Shown: positions 12,746-25,859 of the stretch, piece by piece | How positions within the stretch are numbered: position 1 is the stretch's first letter | Layout of the letters: each line of letters begins with the position of its first letter | Origin: Cristatella mucedo | Taxonomy: Eukaryota; Bryozoa; Phylactolaemata; Cristatellidae | Assembly: GCA_009760855.2 (NCBI GenBank) | Contig: WPIO01000038.1 | Coordinates: forward strand, 1,641,001-1,705,000 | Direction of reading: 5' to 3' | DNA length: 64,000 bases | The notes under the pieces: generated by a model | The model's input: only the letters and a program-made list of their open reading frames with translations | Databases searched by the model: none | What the model was told of the DNA's origin: nothing | Program-made: the position numbers and the translations under genes

Positions 12746-13110
12746 GGCCATTATGCCAGCTAGAGGAAGAGTTTGAGTCTGTGGATGGAGCTTGTGCACC
12801 GAAATTCCTATACGCCTAGTTTTAGAAAACCCTTAGGCATAGTGCTCACTTATTCGTTGTGGATTTTGGAGTTACAGACTAAGACACACACATCCAGGAG
12901 CACTCAAACACGGGGTAGTAGCTGCTTTGTTGAACTACTACTGCGAGTCCTGCTGTGTAATTTATAGATTGACAATCAAGTCAAGTAATTTTTTCGCTGA
13001 AGGTGTGGATTAAGGCAACATTGAAATTGCATGATTGGTCACCAACCAAGTGTCCAGCGATTGCTTTTTGATACTTGTCACATCATTACAAGATATTACT
13101 CATATGTATT
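12746..13110. other. No recognisable feature
   Basis: Spacer between two LINE clusters. Confidence 0.35.
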
Positions 13111-13204
13111 ACAGCATTTAGTGGGTCCGTGATTCGTCATTTATGTGCTTATGCATCCTGACACTGTGCATGCTGCCACTAACCACACTTGCATGCTGAC
13201 CCTG

Positions 13205-13953
13205 CAAAAGCTTCATTCAGAAGACTGCCTCTAAAGCTAGCCATCACATCCAATCCCTATCCAAGATTAGAAGCTGTCTCCCACAGTTGCTTGTAAAAAA
13301 TTTAACTTAAAGGTGAGCACCTTTAATACAGAGTTAAACCAGTGCTTTTCATCTGGATTAGCTAGCTGGTTGGATGTCTTGCCTTCGCTTTGGTTGGAGT
13401 AATCCGAGCCGCCAGTCCTTAACAGACAGACTAGCTCTTTAGTTCTGTCTCGGCTTGATTATTGTAATTCCCTATTGGCTGGGCTACCAAAGAAAGCTAT
13501 TATGCCACTACAGCGGACTATGAATATGGCTGCAAGGCTGGTCTTCAAGTCCCAGTGGTTTGAGCACGTGTCACCTCTGCTGAAAGAGCTAGGATGGTTG
13601 CCGGTTGAGCAAAGGATACAGAGCAAAGTTCTTACGCTGACCCACAAGGCCCGCCACGGCTTGGCTCCTTCGTACCTAGCTGAACTACTGCATCAGTTTC
13701 AGCCTGTTCGCGCCCTCAGGTCCTGTGTGGATAATAAATTAGCTGTCCCATTCCTCCGCTTAAAGACAGTTGGCGACAGAAGCTTTAGCTCTGCAGGTGG
13801 TATACTCTGCAGGTGGTTGTTACGTGAGACGAAGTCTGTTGGCTACCGAATGCGTACCGAAAGCCGCTTAGGCTGTGAGTGCTCTATACAAAACTCTCCT
13901 CTGTAACACCCACATGGTCTTTATGACTTTGTGGAGATACAGACGGAGATACA
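13205..13953 (+). mobile_element. LINE-B 3' fragment nested in LINE-A
   Basis: LINE-B RT C-terminus: SRLDYCNSLLAGLP, MNMAARLVFKSQ, ELGWLPVEQRIQ and APSYLAELLHQF (frame 13475-13906), then the LINE-B 3' UTR (CACCCACATGGTC, GGAGATACAGACGG). It is itself interrupted by the 125-bp repeat at 13307-13431. Confidence 0.83.
13307..13431. repeat. 125-bp dispersed repeat, copy 2, nested in LINE-B
   Basis: The uninterrupted LINE-B at 28722-28750 reads ATTTAACTAGATCTTTAG; here the same site is split as TTTAAC...TAGCTCTTTAG. That fixes the insert borders. I see no clear target-site duplication. Confidence 0.75.
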
Positions 13954-14269
13954 TAACCATGATATTCTTGTAGTTTATCAAGCAAGCTACCACTAACCAT
14001 CCGATCGTGTTTCCTTTGCAGAAAATTTACAGCGCCTAGCAAGAGACTGAGTTCACTAAGGCAATTTATCAAGTGTTTAATTATTAATATTATTTACTGT
14101 CATTATTTGCTATGGCCTTGCATCAATAAAGTTTCAATTAAAGATGCTTCATTTCTGGTTACCTCTTCATTTCCCCCAGTGAACTCGTCACTTTTAATAT
14201 ACGTTTTCACATGTTTAGCTTAACATGATTCAGTGCATTCTACTACCCAGACGTCCAACCAACCCAAAA

Positions 14270-15973
<1,704 letters not shown>

Positions 15974-15981
15974 CTCTAAGT

Positions 15982-18724
15982 CAGGGGTGTCAAACCTTTT
16001 GCGTTTGGGGGCCACATTTCAAAAGTTTAAAAGGTCCGGGGGCCACATGTAAATTGGCGTTGTTGACCGCATCAGAAAATAAGATCATAACTTAGTATGA
16101 CAATTACTATTATACTTAATAAATAAACCGCAATGCAATAGTATTTTTATCGTAATTATAATTAAAAATTTTAAATAAAAATGTAATCAAGTGTCCTGGA
16201 AAATAAATCGATAGCTATTATGGCCAATCTTTCACTTTTGGATTTTTATTTTAACAACATGACAGAAACTTATAGAACTTACAAAATTACATGACAAGGA
16301 CTCACATAATATTAATGTCTTTGGATTAATTAAATGCCACAGGTATTCAATGTTTTCTGCACTGCAGGCATCAATGAGATATTTGGCATTGTTTCGTTTG
16401 GCATAAAAAGTCGACGTCTGCTGCAACAGTGGATGTGGCAATTCTAAGGATTCCTGATAAATGTTCATTGTGAGAACGGATCGAGTCTTTGTTTTCACAT
16501 TTTTCAGTCTGGAACAAAGCTGTTCACAGCAATATGTGCTGCAAAAAAGTGCAATATACCTGCGAGCATGTTTGGCTAGGTCAGAAAAAGACCCTGATGA
16601 AACATACTGCTTATAAAAGGTAACAAGGTCATGCTGATCATGACTAGTTTTTAAATTGCTGTCATTATATTATGAATGTCGATTAGTTCAAGTTGAAATT
16701 CATCAGGTGCATCAGACGGATCGATATTAAACGGATTACTAATCATGTTCATGTCATCCAAATGTTGTTGGAAATCCCAAAACCTCTCTTCGAATTCATC
16801 AACAACCAAGAGTGAAGTACTTCTTATGAGCCAGCGTTTCAGGCGATCTTGTTGCTAGTGTTGTGAAATGTAACAGTTTCTTCTGATATGAGTGTTTCCG
16901 GAAAAGTTTCAGCTTTTGCACAAGCGCGACAGCACACTCATGCATTTTATGGACCAGTTGATCCTTACCTTGGAGTTTGACATTAAGATCTGCAAGATGT
17001 TTGGTCATATCCGCCAAAAAAGCCAAGTCAGTCAACCACTGCTGGTCATCGAGGAAGCCAACATATTTTTCACTTTTCCGTCATAAATGTTTTTAATTCA
17101 CCCCGAAGTGACCAAAACCAGGCTAACGTGTTTGCCCTACTTAGCCAACGGACTTGGCAGAAAACAATAACATCGCAATGATCTGATCCCAACTCTTCAA
17201 GGAAGGCCTGAAATTGTCTGTAGTTTAGCTCACGAGACCTTATCACATTGACTGTTGGAACTGCATTGTCCATTACATGTTGCATGCTCAAGACCTTTAC
17301 ACAGAGCTGTTCTTGGTGGATGATGAAGTGATGGTTGAGAATTTTGTGAGGTACTAATTTTACCATTAAAGATACAAATCCATTGTGTCTACCTGTCATT
17401 GAAGGGACTCCGTCTGTGGTTAAACCAATTAATTTAGTTACAGGAAGATTAAATTTTGTGAGGACCATCTTGACCTGATCCAAAATATCCCTCCCCGTTG
17501 TAGTGGCTTTCATTGAACATATATCCATCAGTTCTTCGATAATGACAAACTTTCCTGTTACTCCGCGTGCAAACACCGACAGTTAAGCCGTATCGCTATC
17601 GGCCGTGCTTTCGTCGAGCGCAAGAGAATACAATTCGCATTCAGCAAGTCTTTTAGTGTGACTTTCTTCCATGTTGGATGCGAAGTCGTCAACTCTTCTC
17701 GCAACCGTTTGACGTGAAAGACTGACTTTCTCTACTACTGACTTCTTTCCTGGACAGACCACACCAGTAAACCGCCTGAGGGATTCCTTAACAAATTCAC
17801 CATCGGAAAATGCTTTCCCTCGCTTAGCTATAGCTTCAGCTACTAAAAAACTTACTTTGGTTGAAGCCTCAGACTTGTTGCTGACTGCAGTATTCAATGA
17901 CTGCTGTCCGATGAAGCTCTGTTTCAACGAGTTCACGAGATCAATTCGAAGTTGACCAGTCAGGCTGTTGTACCTGTAGCCATGCTTTTTTGAAAAATGT
18001 CGCTTAACATTGTACTCCTTTGCAATGGCAATTGTTTCTTTATATATTAGGCACATTATCCTACCAAAGCGTTCCATTACAAAATAGTCTTCAGTCCAAG
18101 ATGCTTTGAAAAGTCTTCCTTCTGCGTCAATTTCTTGCTTTCTGCTACTATTCACATTCGCCGCCGTTTTTCTCTTTGAAATAAAAAACAGATCATTTCC
18201 GAATTGAATAATTTATATTTTATCAAAGCAATATCTTAGTATTAGTAAGTAAGTTGAGCAATACGCATTTTTCGAAAAACCTACCTTACTGATTCCAGTT
18301 CGTGCCGCAGCAGCTGAGAAACGGTTCTGTTTTCTATCCACAGTGTGAAAAAGTTAATTCCGCTTGCTGAAGTGTTATAAATGTTATCGTAACGGCGCCG
18401 CCGTTGCACAAATATATTACCCCTTCACGCCAAAATGTTCACATGAAGGCTAGCAAAATAAATTGATTTTTTTACCTTAACGCGAAAATAGCCACTTGGA
18501 CACCTTCAAGCGTCACGCGAGCGCGAAGGTGTCCGAATGGCTATTTTTCACATTTTCACATTTTTTTACATAGTATTCACAGCGCCTTATATCGCCGTTT
18601 ATAATGATTAAAAATTAACGAAAAACATGGAGCAACAAATATTTTTGGGATAACGTTGCGGGCCGCATAGAAGACCTCGGCGGGTCGGGTTGTGGCCCGC
18701 CGGACCACGTGTTGGACGCCCCTG
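15982..18724 (-). mobile_element. hAT transposon copy 1 (full length, 2743 bp)
   Basis: Seen: the left end is CAGGGGTGTCAAAC and the right end, read on the minus strand, is CAGGGGCGTCCAAC. Both are followed by GC-rich subterminal blocks containing GGCCACA. The flanks carry an 8-bp target-site duplication with one mismatch, CTCTAAGT (15974-15981) and CTCTAAGC (18725-18732), close to the nTCTAGAn preference of hAT elements. The interior is a decayed minus-strand transposase gene. TIR sequence and protein type resemble the Charlie-like hAT group related to ZBED, GTF2IRD2 and SCAND3 host proteins. Confidence 0.93.
16371..18167 (-). pseudogene. hAT transposase remnant, copy 1 (BED finger plus hAT core)
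   Basis: Domains in order: an N-terminal BED-type finger region (SRKQEIDAEGRLFKASW, then CLIY and HFSKKH), a linker, then the hAT catalytic core with LALDESTADSDTA, IGLTTDGVPSMTG, CQVRWLSRANTL, WLTDLAFLADMTKHL, and a C-terminal dimerisation-like region. Lesions seen by comparison with copy 2: start codon ATG changed to ACG (18165-18167); second finger cysteine replaced by Tyr (CLIY against CVIC); CAA to TAA stop at 17583-17585; a 5-base insertion near 16672; a 1-base deletion near 16470 that loses the canonical end NEHLSGILRIATS. Two further frame breaks, near 17050 and 16805, are shared with copy 2. It cannot make a full transposase. Confidence 0.9.
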
Positions 18725-18732
18725 CTCTAAGC

Positions 18733-19997
18733 CATTTGGCATGCAAGGAAGCACCATAAAGATTGCATTACTTTATTTATAATGCCTAGCAGTCATTAGG
18801 ATTTTTGAACGTCGTACACTATCCCATCATTATTGGCTGACCATTACGAAGAATATGATCTTTTTTCACTACTCGGTGGAGTGTGAATATCAGCATGAGG
18901 TATTTCCGCCAGCTTTAGGTATCATCTAGTTAGTTGTTAAACTGCACGCTTGTATAAGGGACTGGAAAACTTTCTAGCTATTGCCATCAAATGTGGTACG
19001 AACTATAACCTCATAATTTAGAAAATAAACGTTAAAGGCATCTCAGATAACTCAAATATTGCCGAGTTTTTAGCTGAATGGATAGTGCTGCTTTAGTCTT
19101 GAAGCCCTTTCTGTTACGAGTTAGTATGATCCCTTGGCATAAGAAAAGACACTCGAAGAATAGCTCAAATTTTCATTTGGAAATGTAGCATAGATAGAAT
19201 AGGTGTATGCATGTTTTTGGCTGCTTGTTGCTTGATCGATCCAGTAGAAACCTTTAAGCACTTCAGGATAAATACGTGGAAAATTCTGCTGTGGAACAAC
19301 ACAAATATTGCTGTCGAGGGGCTATAAACAAAGCCAGGAGATAATAAAAGGCTGAGCACTCGACTTTGATCGGCTAACCGAAGCGACTGGTGGCAGGATG
19401 AAACAAGAAGGTTGTGTCAATGTAGGCATGTAGCGAAAAGGTCATTCAGCAATATGTGCCTTTGACTTGGATCGAATCCCCAGCTCCTATGCAAGAGAGC
19501 ATGTAAGCCAGCTTCAATGACTGGTCACGCCCAGCTTGCCATTCGGTAAAACTGAATGCCCAGTGCAAGAGATCCATGCTTGAACACAAGTCATGGTCAG
19601 CTGACTATACCGATAATAACAACAACAATATTAAGAAGGAAAAGGAAAGATATATTTGCTCAGCGAAATGAGATAACATAATCTCATTTTAGACACTTTG
19701 CTCGTGCTGAAAAGGAAGCATTGCATTTAGAAGCAAGTAATGGTCAGTCACATCGCTCTAGCAATATGTAGGGGCAGTGTTTCTCCTACTTGGCTGGAAT
19801 CAAGTGAATGAATCTGCCTATGTGCTCTGGTCCCCGACCACTGCCTGTATAGCGATTCAACTAGCACCAATTATAAACATACACATCCAGTCATTCAGTG
19901 CACAGTCATGCCGTACACAGTGGTTCAGCTCGAACCAATATATGGGTGACTTAAGGCAGAGACTGTATGTTGAACACTTTCACAGAGTTTCCAGTGG
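18733..19997. other. No recognisable gene
   Basis: A B-box-like GGATCGAATCCCC at about 19472 may be a tRNA/SINE relic; otherwise nothing. Confidence 0.35.
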
Positions 19998-20058
19998 TCT
20001 CCATAGCTCAATCGGTAAGCATTAGATCACCAAAACAGTAGTTTCAGGATCGGCCCCC
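19998..20058 (+). repeat. tRNA-like remnant followed by poly-C
   Basis: TAGCTCAATCGGTAAGCA is an excellent D-arm/A-box, followed by an anticodon-arm-sized stretch and a mutated B-box (TTTCAGGATCGGCC), then a C run. It could be a tRNA pseudogene or a SINE head; no clean acceptor stem closes. Confidence 0.4.
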
Positions 20059-20162
20059 CCCCCCCGATTAGAGTAAAATAATTTTCTGTCCAGCAGTAGA
20101 CAGCATCAGGTGTTGTGGTGTTTTGAAACTGCCGTATCTCAACCATTAAGACAGAGGGTTAT

Positions 20163-20345
20163 CATAAATGAAAAAAATAGCTGATTTAACAGCCTCTTTT
20201 TGTATAGCAACAGAAGAGCCTTGACGGCTATCACCACTGCTTGTAGTGGTGATAAGGGACCGCCCACCACAGGATTCGAACCCACGACCTCAAGGCCGAG
20301 ATCGTGAAAATTAACCACCTTACCCAGTGCATAATAGTGCATGGG
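20163..20345 (-). mobile_element. SINE-1 copy, minus strand
   Basis: Minus strand: GTGGGTTCGAATCCTG is a perfect B-box, followed by the family body (CCACTACAAGCAGTGGTG, AAAGAGGCTGTTAAATC) and an A-rich end. This is the best-preserved SINE-1 head in the window; its A-box is weak. Confidence 0.82.
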
Positions 20346-20737
20346 TATTATTAAGGTACTGAGCATTTCAGTGCGATCTATACCCAGCTTTACTTAAGCA
20401 GCAAGCCCTCCTAAAGCTGCTCTTTAAGATAAACATTCAATAGTTATATTAGCTAGAAGCTAGCAGGTTACTAGTCGATGAAAGTGCAGTTCAAAAGAGG
20501 AGAGTGCCTCTCCAGAATCTAATTTGTGAATTCAGCGTTCGTGCCGAGCTGTACTTCGGCTCCTTCTGCTCAGTGCAGTGTGAGTTTTGGCATATTCGAT
20601 GGCATTATGATTGCGGCCTTTGACCCTAAGGAATCTCTGCTGAGCAGAACCAAGAGGAGCATAGCAAGGCAAGGCTGGGCAGAACAATGTTAGCAATCCA
20701 GTATGATCCGGTAGCAAGCCTACTGCGTTTATTTGCT

Positions 20738-20935
20738 GAGTAAATAAATAAAATAAATAAATAATAAATACTAGCTGATTTAACGGCCTCTTTTTGCATA
20801 GCGACAGAAGAGCCTTTACGGCTATCACCACCACTTGCAGTAGCGATAAAGGATCGCTCACTGCAGGATTAGAACCCATGACCTCGGTGCCTACGTCGTG
20901 AAAAGCAACCACCATCTTGAGAGTAAACTTAAAGA
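20738..20935 (-). mobile_element. SINE-1 copy with (TTTA)n tail, minus strand
   Basis: Same body as 20163-20345, about 400 bp away in the same orientation. The B-box is mutated (GGGTTCTAATCCTG). The 3' end is a TTTA-type repeat (20738-20770), unlike the LINE-A-derived tail of SINE-2, so SINE-1 must use another partner. Confidence 0.8.
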
Positions 20936-21930
20936 CGGACGCTTCGATGATGTAGTATGAATATAGTTGCCTGACCGGGTGAATAGCAATCAGTAATCGT
21001 ACAAGCAACAAACGGCGCGAGCTCCTTTCGTGATCTTCGATGTTTAAGCAAATCTGCTCAAAAGCTTGACCGCCAGAGTGGCAGAAGCATTGCTGACAGC
21101 CAGCAGCCCAAGTTTGCCCTCACCGAAAATAAGCGTATGGTGGGGATTTTCCTCGTGTCTAATCATCAGAAACCCATCACCCTGGGTGAGCAATATTTTT
21201 GTTTGAGCTTGGTTCCCAAGATTTTTAATGAAGGTTTTTTACTTTTGTTTTACTTGGCCACAACAGCCACACAGCCCTGACAGCTTAGGTGCAAGTGCTT
21301 TCTCTCTATGGAATGGCCACATTGAAGACCAATGCACAGACCTGTTTGCTTGTGTAGTCACTGTCAATGTCCTCTGGCCTTGTCGCTGGCAAAGCAGTTG
21401 CCGACGACATTGTAAGTTCTTTCAAAGGGCACCCAGAATGTAGATGCTGCCGTTGATGACCCTGCTCATTAGCCCACTAACCACAAGATAAACGGCCTGA
21501 TAAAGAGGAGGTTTGCCATTAATGGGCCCAAGCTGATCGAGTAGTTATCTGTCTACATGTCGGTGCCCCGTTGATTTCGAAAATATCATGAGCAGGCAAG
21601 GCATGCACAAATATCCGATCAGCAGTGGCCATTTTAGCTCGGGATCGTACGAACATGGCAAACGTTCAAGAGTAACTTCGGTAGCTATAGCTTGAAATGC
21701 TTCTAAGGTTTGCAGGCTGCATGTTTGATGTCCAAACGATGGATGGTAGGGCCGGTGCTGATGATTATTAAAATGCGGCATTGCCAGGTAGAGGTCACAA
21801 GCTAATAGTCGACCTGGGAGTAGGGTGTCAGTCCAATTAGTCCAGTAGCCACCCATCGTCAGACGCAGGCATCGCAGATCAGGTGCCTGTTGCTGATTTG
21901 AGTACAGCCGTGTTGGATAGTCGGAATACG
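20936..21930. other. 5' flank of mucin gene 1
   Basis: No repeat recognised. The promoter of gene 1 should lie here; I see no convincing TATA box. Confidence 0.35.
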
Positions 21931-22000
21931 ATGTCTGTCACTAAGCAGTCACTACTGCTGCTGCTGCTGCCAGTACTATTATCGACTCTGGACACTCAAG
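21931..22000 (+). CDS. Mucin-like gene 1, exon 1 (signal peptide)
   Basis: Seen: from ATG 21931, 23 codons plus one base encode a short polar start (MSVTKQS) and an almost pure Leu/Pro/Val core ending in LDTQ, a classic secretory signal peptide. The exon stops at CTCAAG|GTAAAT, a good splice donor (GT at 22001). It leaves phase 1, exactly complemented by the two bases that open the exon at 34609. The frame stays open upstream but has no earlier ATG, so 21931 is the likely start. A homologous exon with the same phase and donor position lies at 59464-59530. Inferred: first coding exon of a secreted or membrane mucin, joined over a 12.6-kb intron to 34609-35723 to give a 394-residue protein. Not excluded: extra small exons inside the intron. 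The function of the protein is unknown. Confidence 0.68.
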
Positions 22001-22087
22001 GTAAATTAGCTAGTTGGGCTACACGGCCCTCGGCTACTGCAACATCTGAATCGATCGTGCTGCTAAGGGTCGATTAGATGCAAGCAT

Positions 22088-22520
22088 CACCACTGACTGA
22101 GCTGCCTGTTGTTGTTGCTGCTGCTGCTGCTGCCACAACATTTGGTTCTGCTGATGCTGCTGGCTGCTTTAACTGTATCAAGTACATTATTATTAAGTTG
22201 CTTTGTTGAAGCTCTTCACACCTATTTCCATTCTGTCGCTACTATGCATGCACCTCTTGCATGGTATGTGCTGTTTTGCTGCTTTTTCTGCTTCCACTGC
22301 TACCCCAAGACTGCTGCCACCATCGTTGCAGCTGCCTGCTACCTAGCGCCTGGTGCTCTGCTTCTATTCTCCTGCTGTCCCTGCTGCTTCCACCTAAAAC
22401 TGCTGCCACTGCTGCTGTCGAAGCTGTTAGTGGCGCTGTTGCCATTGCATATGTTGTTAGTGCTGCACCAGCTGCTATGTCCTCTGCCACAGCCGCTGCT
22501 ACTGCAGCGCTGATAGCTCT
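22088..22520. repeat. GCT/CTG-rich low-complexity tract inside mucin gene 1 intron
   Basis: Degenerate GTTGCTGCT repeats lie 90 bp after the exon 1 donor. They create long Leu-rich and Ala-rich frames on both strands without ATG starts or domain signals. A small GCAGCTGCTGC patch sits at a similar place after exon 1 of gene 2 (59656-59700). Confidence 0.7.
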
Positions 22521-22672
22521 CTCAGAAGCTAAAGGAGATTGGCTTTGGCTGGATAGGTGGTGATATATATCCTGGATATATATCCTATCATATGCATGGC
22601 TTTGGCTGGATACTGGGTAGGTGGGTGGCTGTTGCATGATCAGAGCCAGCCTCTGACAGCTAATGAATAGAG

Positions 22673-22705
22673 GCTTCTCTGGAGCAGGTTTGGCTCCAGA
22701 GAAGC
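22673..22705. repeat. Perfect 13-bp inverted repeat (hairpin)
   Basis: GCTTCTCTGGAGC, a 7-base loop, then GCTCCAGAGAAGC. No U-run follows and no known RNA matches. Confidence 0.8.
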
Positions 22706-24260
22706 AGCTGGTGGCTGTCTGCCCTACTAGTGGACCCTGCTTGTATGTCAGTGGAATTATGCTGCCAGCCCTTTAGTTGTGCAAGTGCGAATTTTAGAGT
22801 TGCTTGCGAACAACGATACCAGAAGACTTGGACCGATCAAGTTGCTAGCATGAGCATATCCAGTCATATCTAAGCAATTTTTTAATCTTCTGATCGTTAA
22901 TTGTTACAGTGCTGGACTGGGGCAAAAATTCGGAAGCTGCCCTTGCTAGCCTGAGCCGGGTCCAGAATATTCGCGTTGCATGGCCACCGAGTGTGGGTGG
23001 CATCCACCTGTCTAGATGGGCATATATATGTGAGCTGTTGCATAGGAGCAGCAACATTAACATTTCTTTTCAGCATAAACATTTGTATTAACAATTGACT
23101 GTGAGTTCACTCTCGACTGAGTCTTGGGCATTGTGGAGTCTTTTCGGAGTAGCCTAAAATGCGCGAAGAAAACCTCTCGGTCTTGAAGGTGCCGGGTTAA
23201 ACATCATTTACATGTTGAGATGCTTTACTTTAAGTAAGGTTCCCTAGCAGTGGTACTGCATAGCCAGGGTAGGCACTACCGGCCATTAGAGTATTCTTTG
23301 ATGCAATGGCTTTGCTCTAACATGTTACCAGGTTTATGGATTAACCACTAACAACTCAACATCAACTGTGAGTGGCAATTTTTACTAAGCTGTTATTGGC
23401 AAAACCAACTTGGTGAGTTTCTAGTGCAACATCATCACAAGAATCTGTGTCGACCCATGATACCTGTTATTCATACTCGTAATCAATTACATATTCGTGC
23501 ATACTCGTACTTCATACTTCTTTTATAATATCTTGAATTTTTCCAAATATCTGCACTTGAAAAGATTGAAATATTAGCTTCCACTGCTGAGACTGCAATG
23601 CGGCATACATGAAAACTGGAAAGTTCTAGAGATACCAAGGCATGCTGTCATGCATCTCTCTGTAGCCGTGCCCTACAACATGCTTTACATTGTACATGTA
23701 TCTGCCTCTTGGGAACCAGCCAGCCCACTGCAGCCCAGCAGTGGCAGGAAAAGTAGTGCTTAGCTACGATTCAACTCTGCAGACTGAAGTATTAATTTTT
23801 TTCTATTAAGCTATTGAAGTGTCGCTGGCTACAGAATTTCTGGATGAACTCTGTGTCAGGTTCAAGCTGCATTCTTCATTCGATTTGTCCTACATCAGCT
23901 GCATAGTTAATCCAGTTGTGCAAATAGAATAATATGTTCCACCCGGAGTATCTGCATACATCAACGACCAGTTCCTGTCAGCATCAGAAGATTTCCTGTC
24001 AAGCGAGCTAATGGCAATCCTATGTTCAATGTAGCAATCAAAGAATCTCCAGAACAATGCCAAAAAAGCATCAAAATTAGTCATCCCCTATGAGTTTGCA
24101 AGTTTGAGGATGGGACATAATGAGCAGCCTGGAGTACTTGAAAAAAATGCATTGCAGTCGAGTGGTTTAAGCTCAGTTGAATGAGCTCGTTGGCTTAGAG
24201 CAGCAGTAAACCGATTTATGGAGCAGCGACAGTCGCAGATGAAGCCGGAAGCAAAAAGTG
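22706..24260. other. Gene 1 intron, nothing recognised
   Basis: Short frames only. Confidence 0.35.
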
Positions 24261-24534
24261 ATGATGAGACGATCCTGGGCCTGGCTCTGGCACTGGCAGC
24301 TTCAGGTGCTGTTACCGGCAACTCATTTCGAATTGAAGAAAGCTCAAATTCTAGAAATGTCTGGCAAGGCAAGAAAACCAGCAGAAGCTGTTGAAATAAT
24401 GATGAGACGATCCTGGGCCTGGCTCTGGCACTGGCAGCTTCAGGTGCTGTTACCGGCAACTCATTTCGAATTGAAGAAAGCTCAAATTCTAGAAATGTCT
24501 GGCAAGGCAAGAAAACCAGCAGAAGCTGTTGAAA
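24261..24534. repeat. 138-bp near-perfect tandem duplication
   Basis: Units 24261-24398 and 24399-24534 are identical as far as I can read. The period is a multiple of three, so frames continue through both units on both strands, but neither translation resembles a known domain. Recent duplication within the mucin gene 1 intron. Confidence 0.93.
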
Positions 24535-25859
24535 CAATTAACACCCCTGCATTACTGTATGCAGTCATCATTTTCTATCCAAGCCTAGTTCGATGGATGT
24601 AACACATACAATTGCATCAAAGGGTGCTTGACATTCTTGAATCTTTTCATAAAAAAATCCTGGGCTGCTTGAAACATGTAGTGCTTTCGGAATCTAACAT
24701 GCAGGCTGAAGTATCCCAAGCAGTGCACATGCAGACAGGCTAGCCTCCAGTAATTGGCGCTCAGGTCAGAGCACCTGTTCAACTTACTTATGAGCCGGCC
24801 AGCTGTAACTCAACACTCCAAACGTCAGCAGTCACCGTGGCTTGCTTCCTGCTATTGTTCGAGTCAATTCCGGTATACCACAATCCTGCTAGTGATACCA
24901 CTTGCAGATACGAACTGGGGTAAACACTCTCTGGGCCCACAGTGGCTGCTAAGGTTTCTTTCGGAATGCAAGTTGTATTGCCAGTAGTAGAAAGATCGGT
25001 GCTCTAGTAGCTACTTCAGCATTTTCAAAAAAGAAAATGTGATTAATATGACGAAGGGTTTTGCTGAAGGCAGTTGGCGTAAAAAGCAACAATGTTAAGC
25101 TCCTTAAATACAAGCTCCCTGGAGAGAATTAGGTGATTGGCCTCGATTCTGCTTAACCAGTAGGACTCTGTTACTCCGTTGGTATTGAGGCAAATTCGAT
25201 GTTGGGCTGTCCAGTTGCTCAGGCGTGCTAAGGCCCTATTCCGGTTCTCAAATATAGTCGTTGCAGTGGCTTCAAGCTCTGGAATCAGCCCGGCTTAGCG
25301 TGGTTTGGCTCGGTTTGTCGCCCTCATTATCTCCATCTCTACGATCAAAAAGTCGTCTACTCAGGCTGAGAATTGACGCTTAACCGCATATAGAGAGACG
25401 CCTTCTGTCAACTGAATCAAAAGCCAAGACTCTCATGCAGCTACTAAAATTAAGACTTGACCAGCTAGCATCAGACAGACTTTTGAGTTATCTGGCCCCC
25501 AAGTGTTGAAATAGCATGCTTGTCTCTCAATCAGTAACTGCACAAAATCATCAAGACTGAGATGGGGTGATTCTGGTGAGATCTGTTTGGAAAAAACTCA
25601 AAGCTCGAAAGGCGCAAAGGTTAAAAAGGTTAACACGCAAGGTTAGAAAGGTTAGCACCGGGCAGCCAACAGACTCCATGTAAGGCAATACACAGAAATC
25701 TAAAATCATAGCTGCGACACAAAGATAAGCATGAAAGTGAGAAGCTTTCAACTAGTCTGGTGCGTATAATGTCCTATTAGAATGAGCTATCTATCATCAT
25801 ATGATCTTTCATTAGCCTAAGAAAATATATCGACATACATGATTGAATATATAAAAAGT
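24535..25859. other. Gene 1 intron, nothing recognised
   Basis: Short AGGTTA-type repeats near 25620-25660. Confidence 0.35.

Larger units (their letters stand above)
13111..14095 (+). mobile_element. LINE-A 3' UTR split by a LINE-B insertion
   Basis: LINE-A 3' sequence runs 13111-13204 (ACAGCATTTAGTGGG to GCATGCTGACCCTG) and resumes at 13954 (TAACCATGATATTC), ending in the hairpin and an ATT-rich tail near 14095. About 13 bases expected at the junction are missing. Confidence 0.78.

Noticed and set aside
22109-22637. Leu-rich membrane protein and Ala-rich protein
   Set aside because: GCT-repeat low complexity, no ATG start for the long plus frame, no conserved counterpart in gene 2.
24258-24602. 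Protein with a 46-residue repeat
   Set aside because: The repeat comes from a recent DNA duplication; both strands are open and neither shows a domain.
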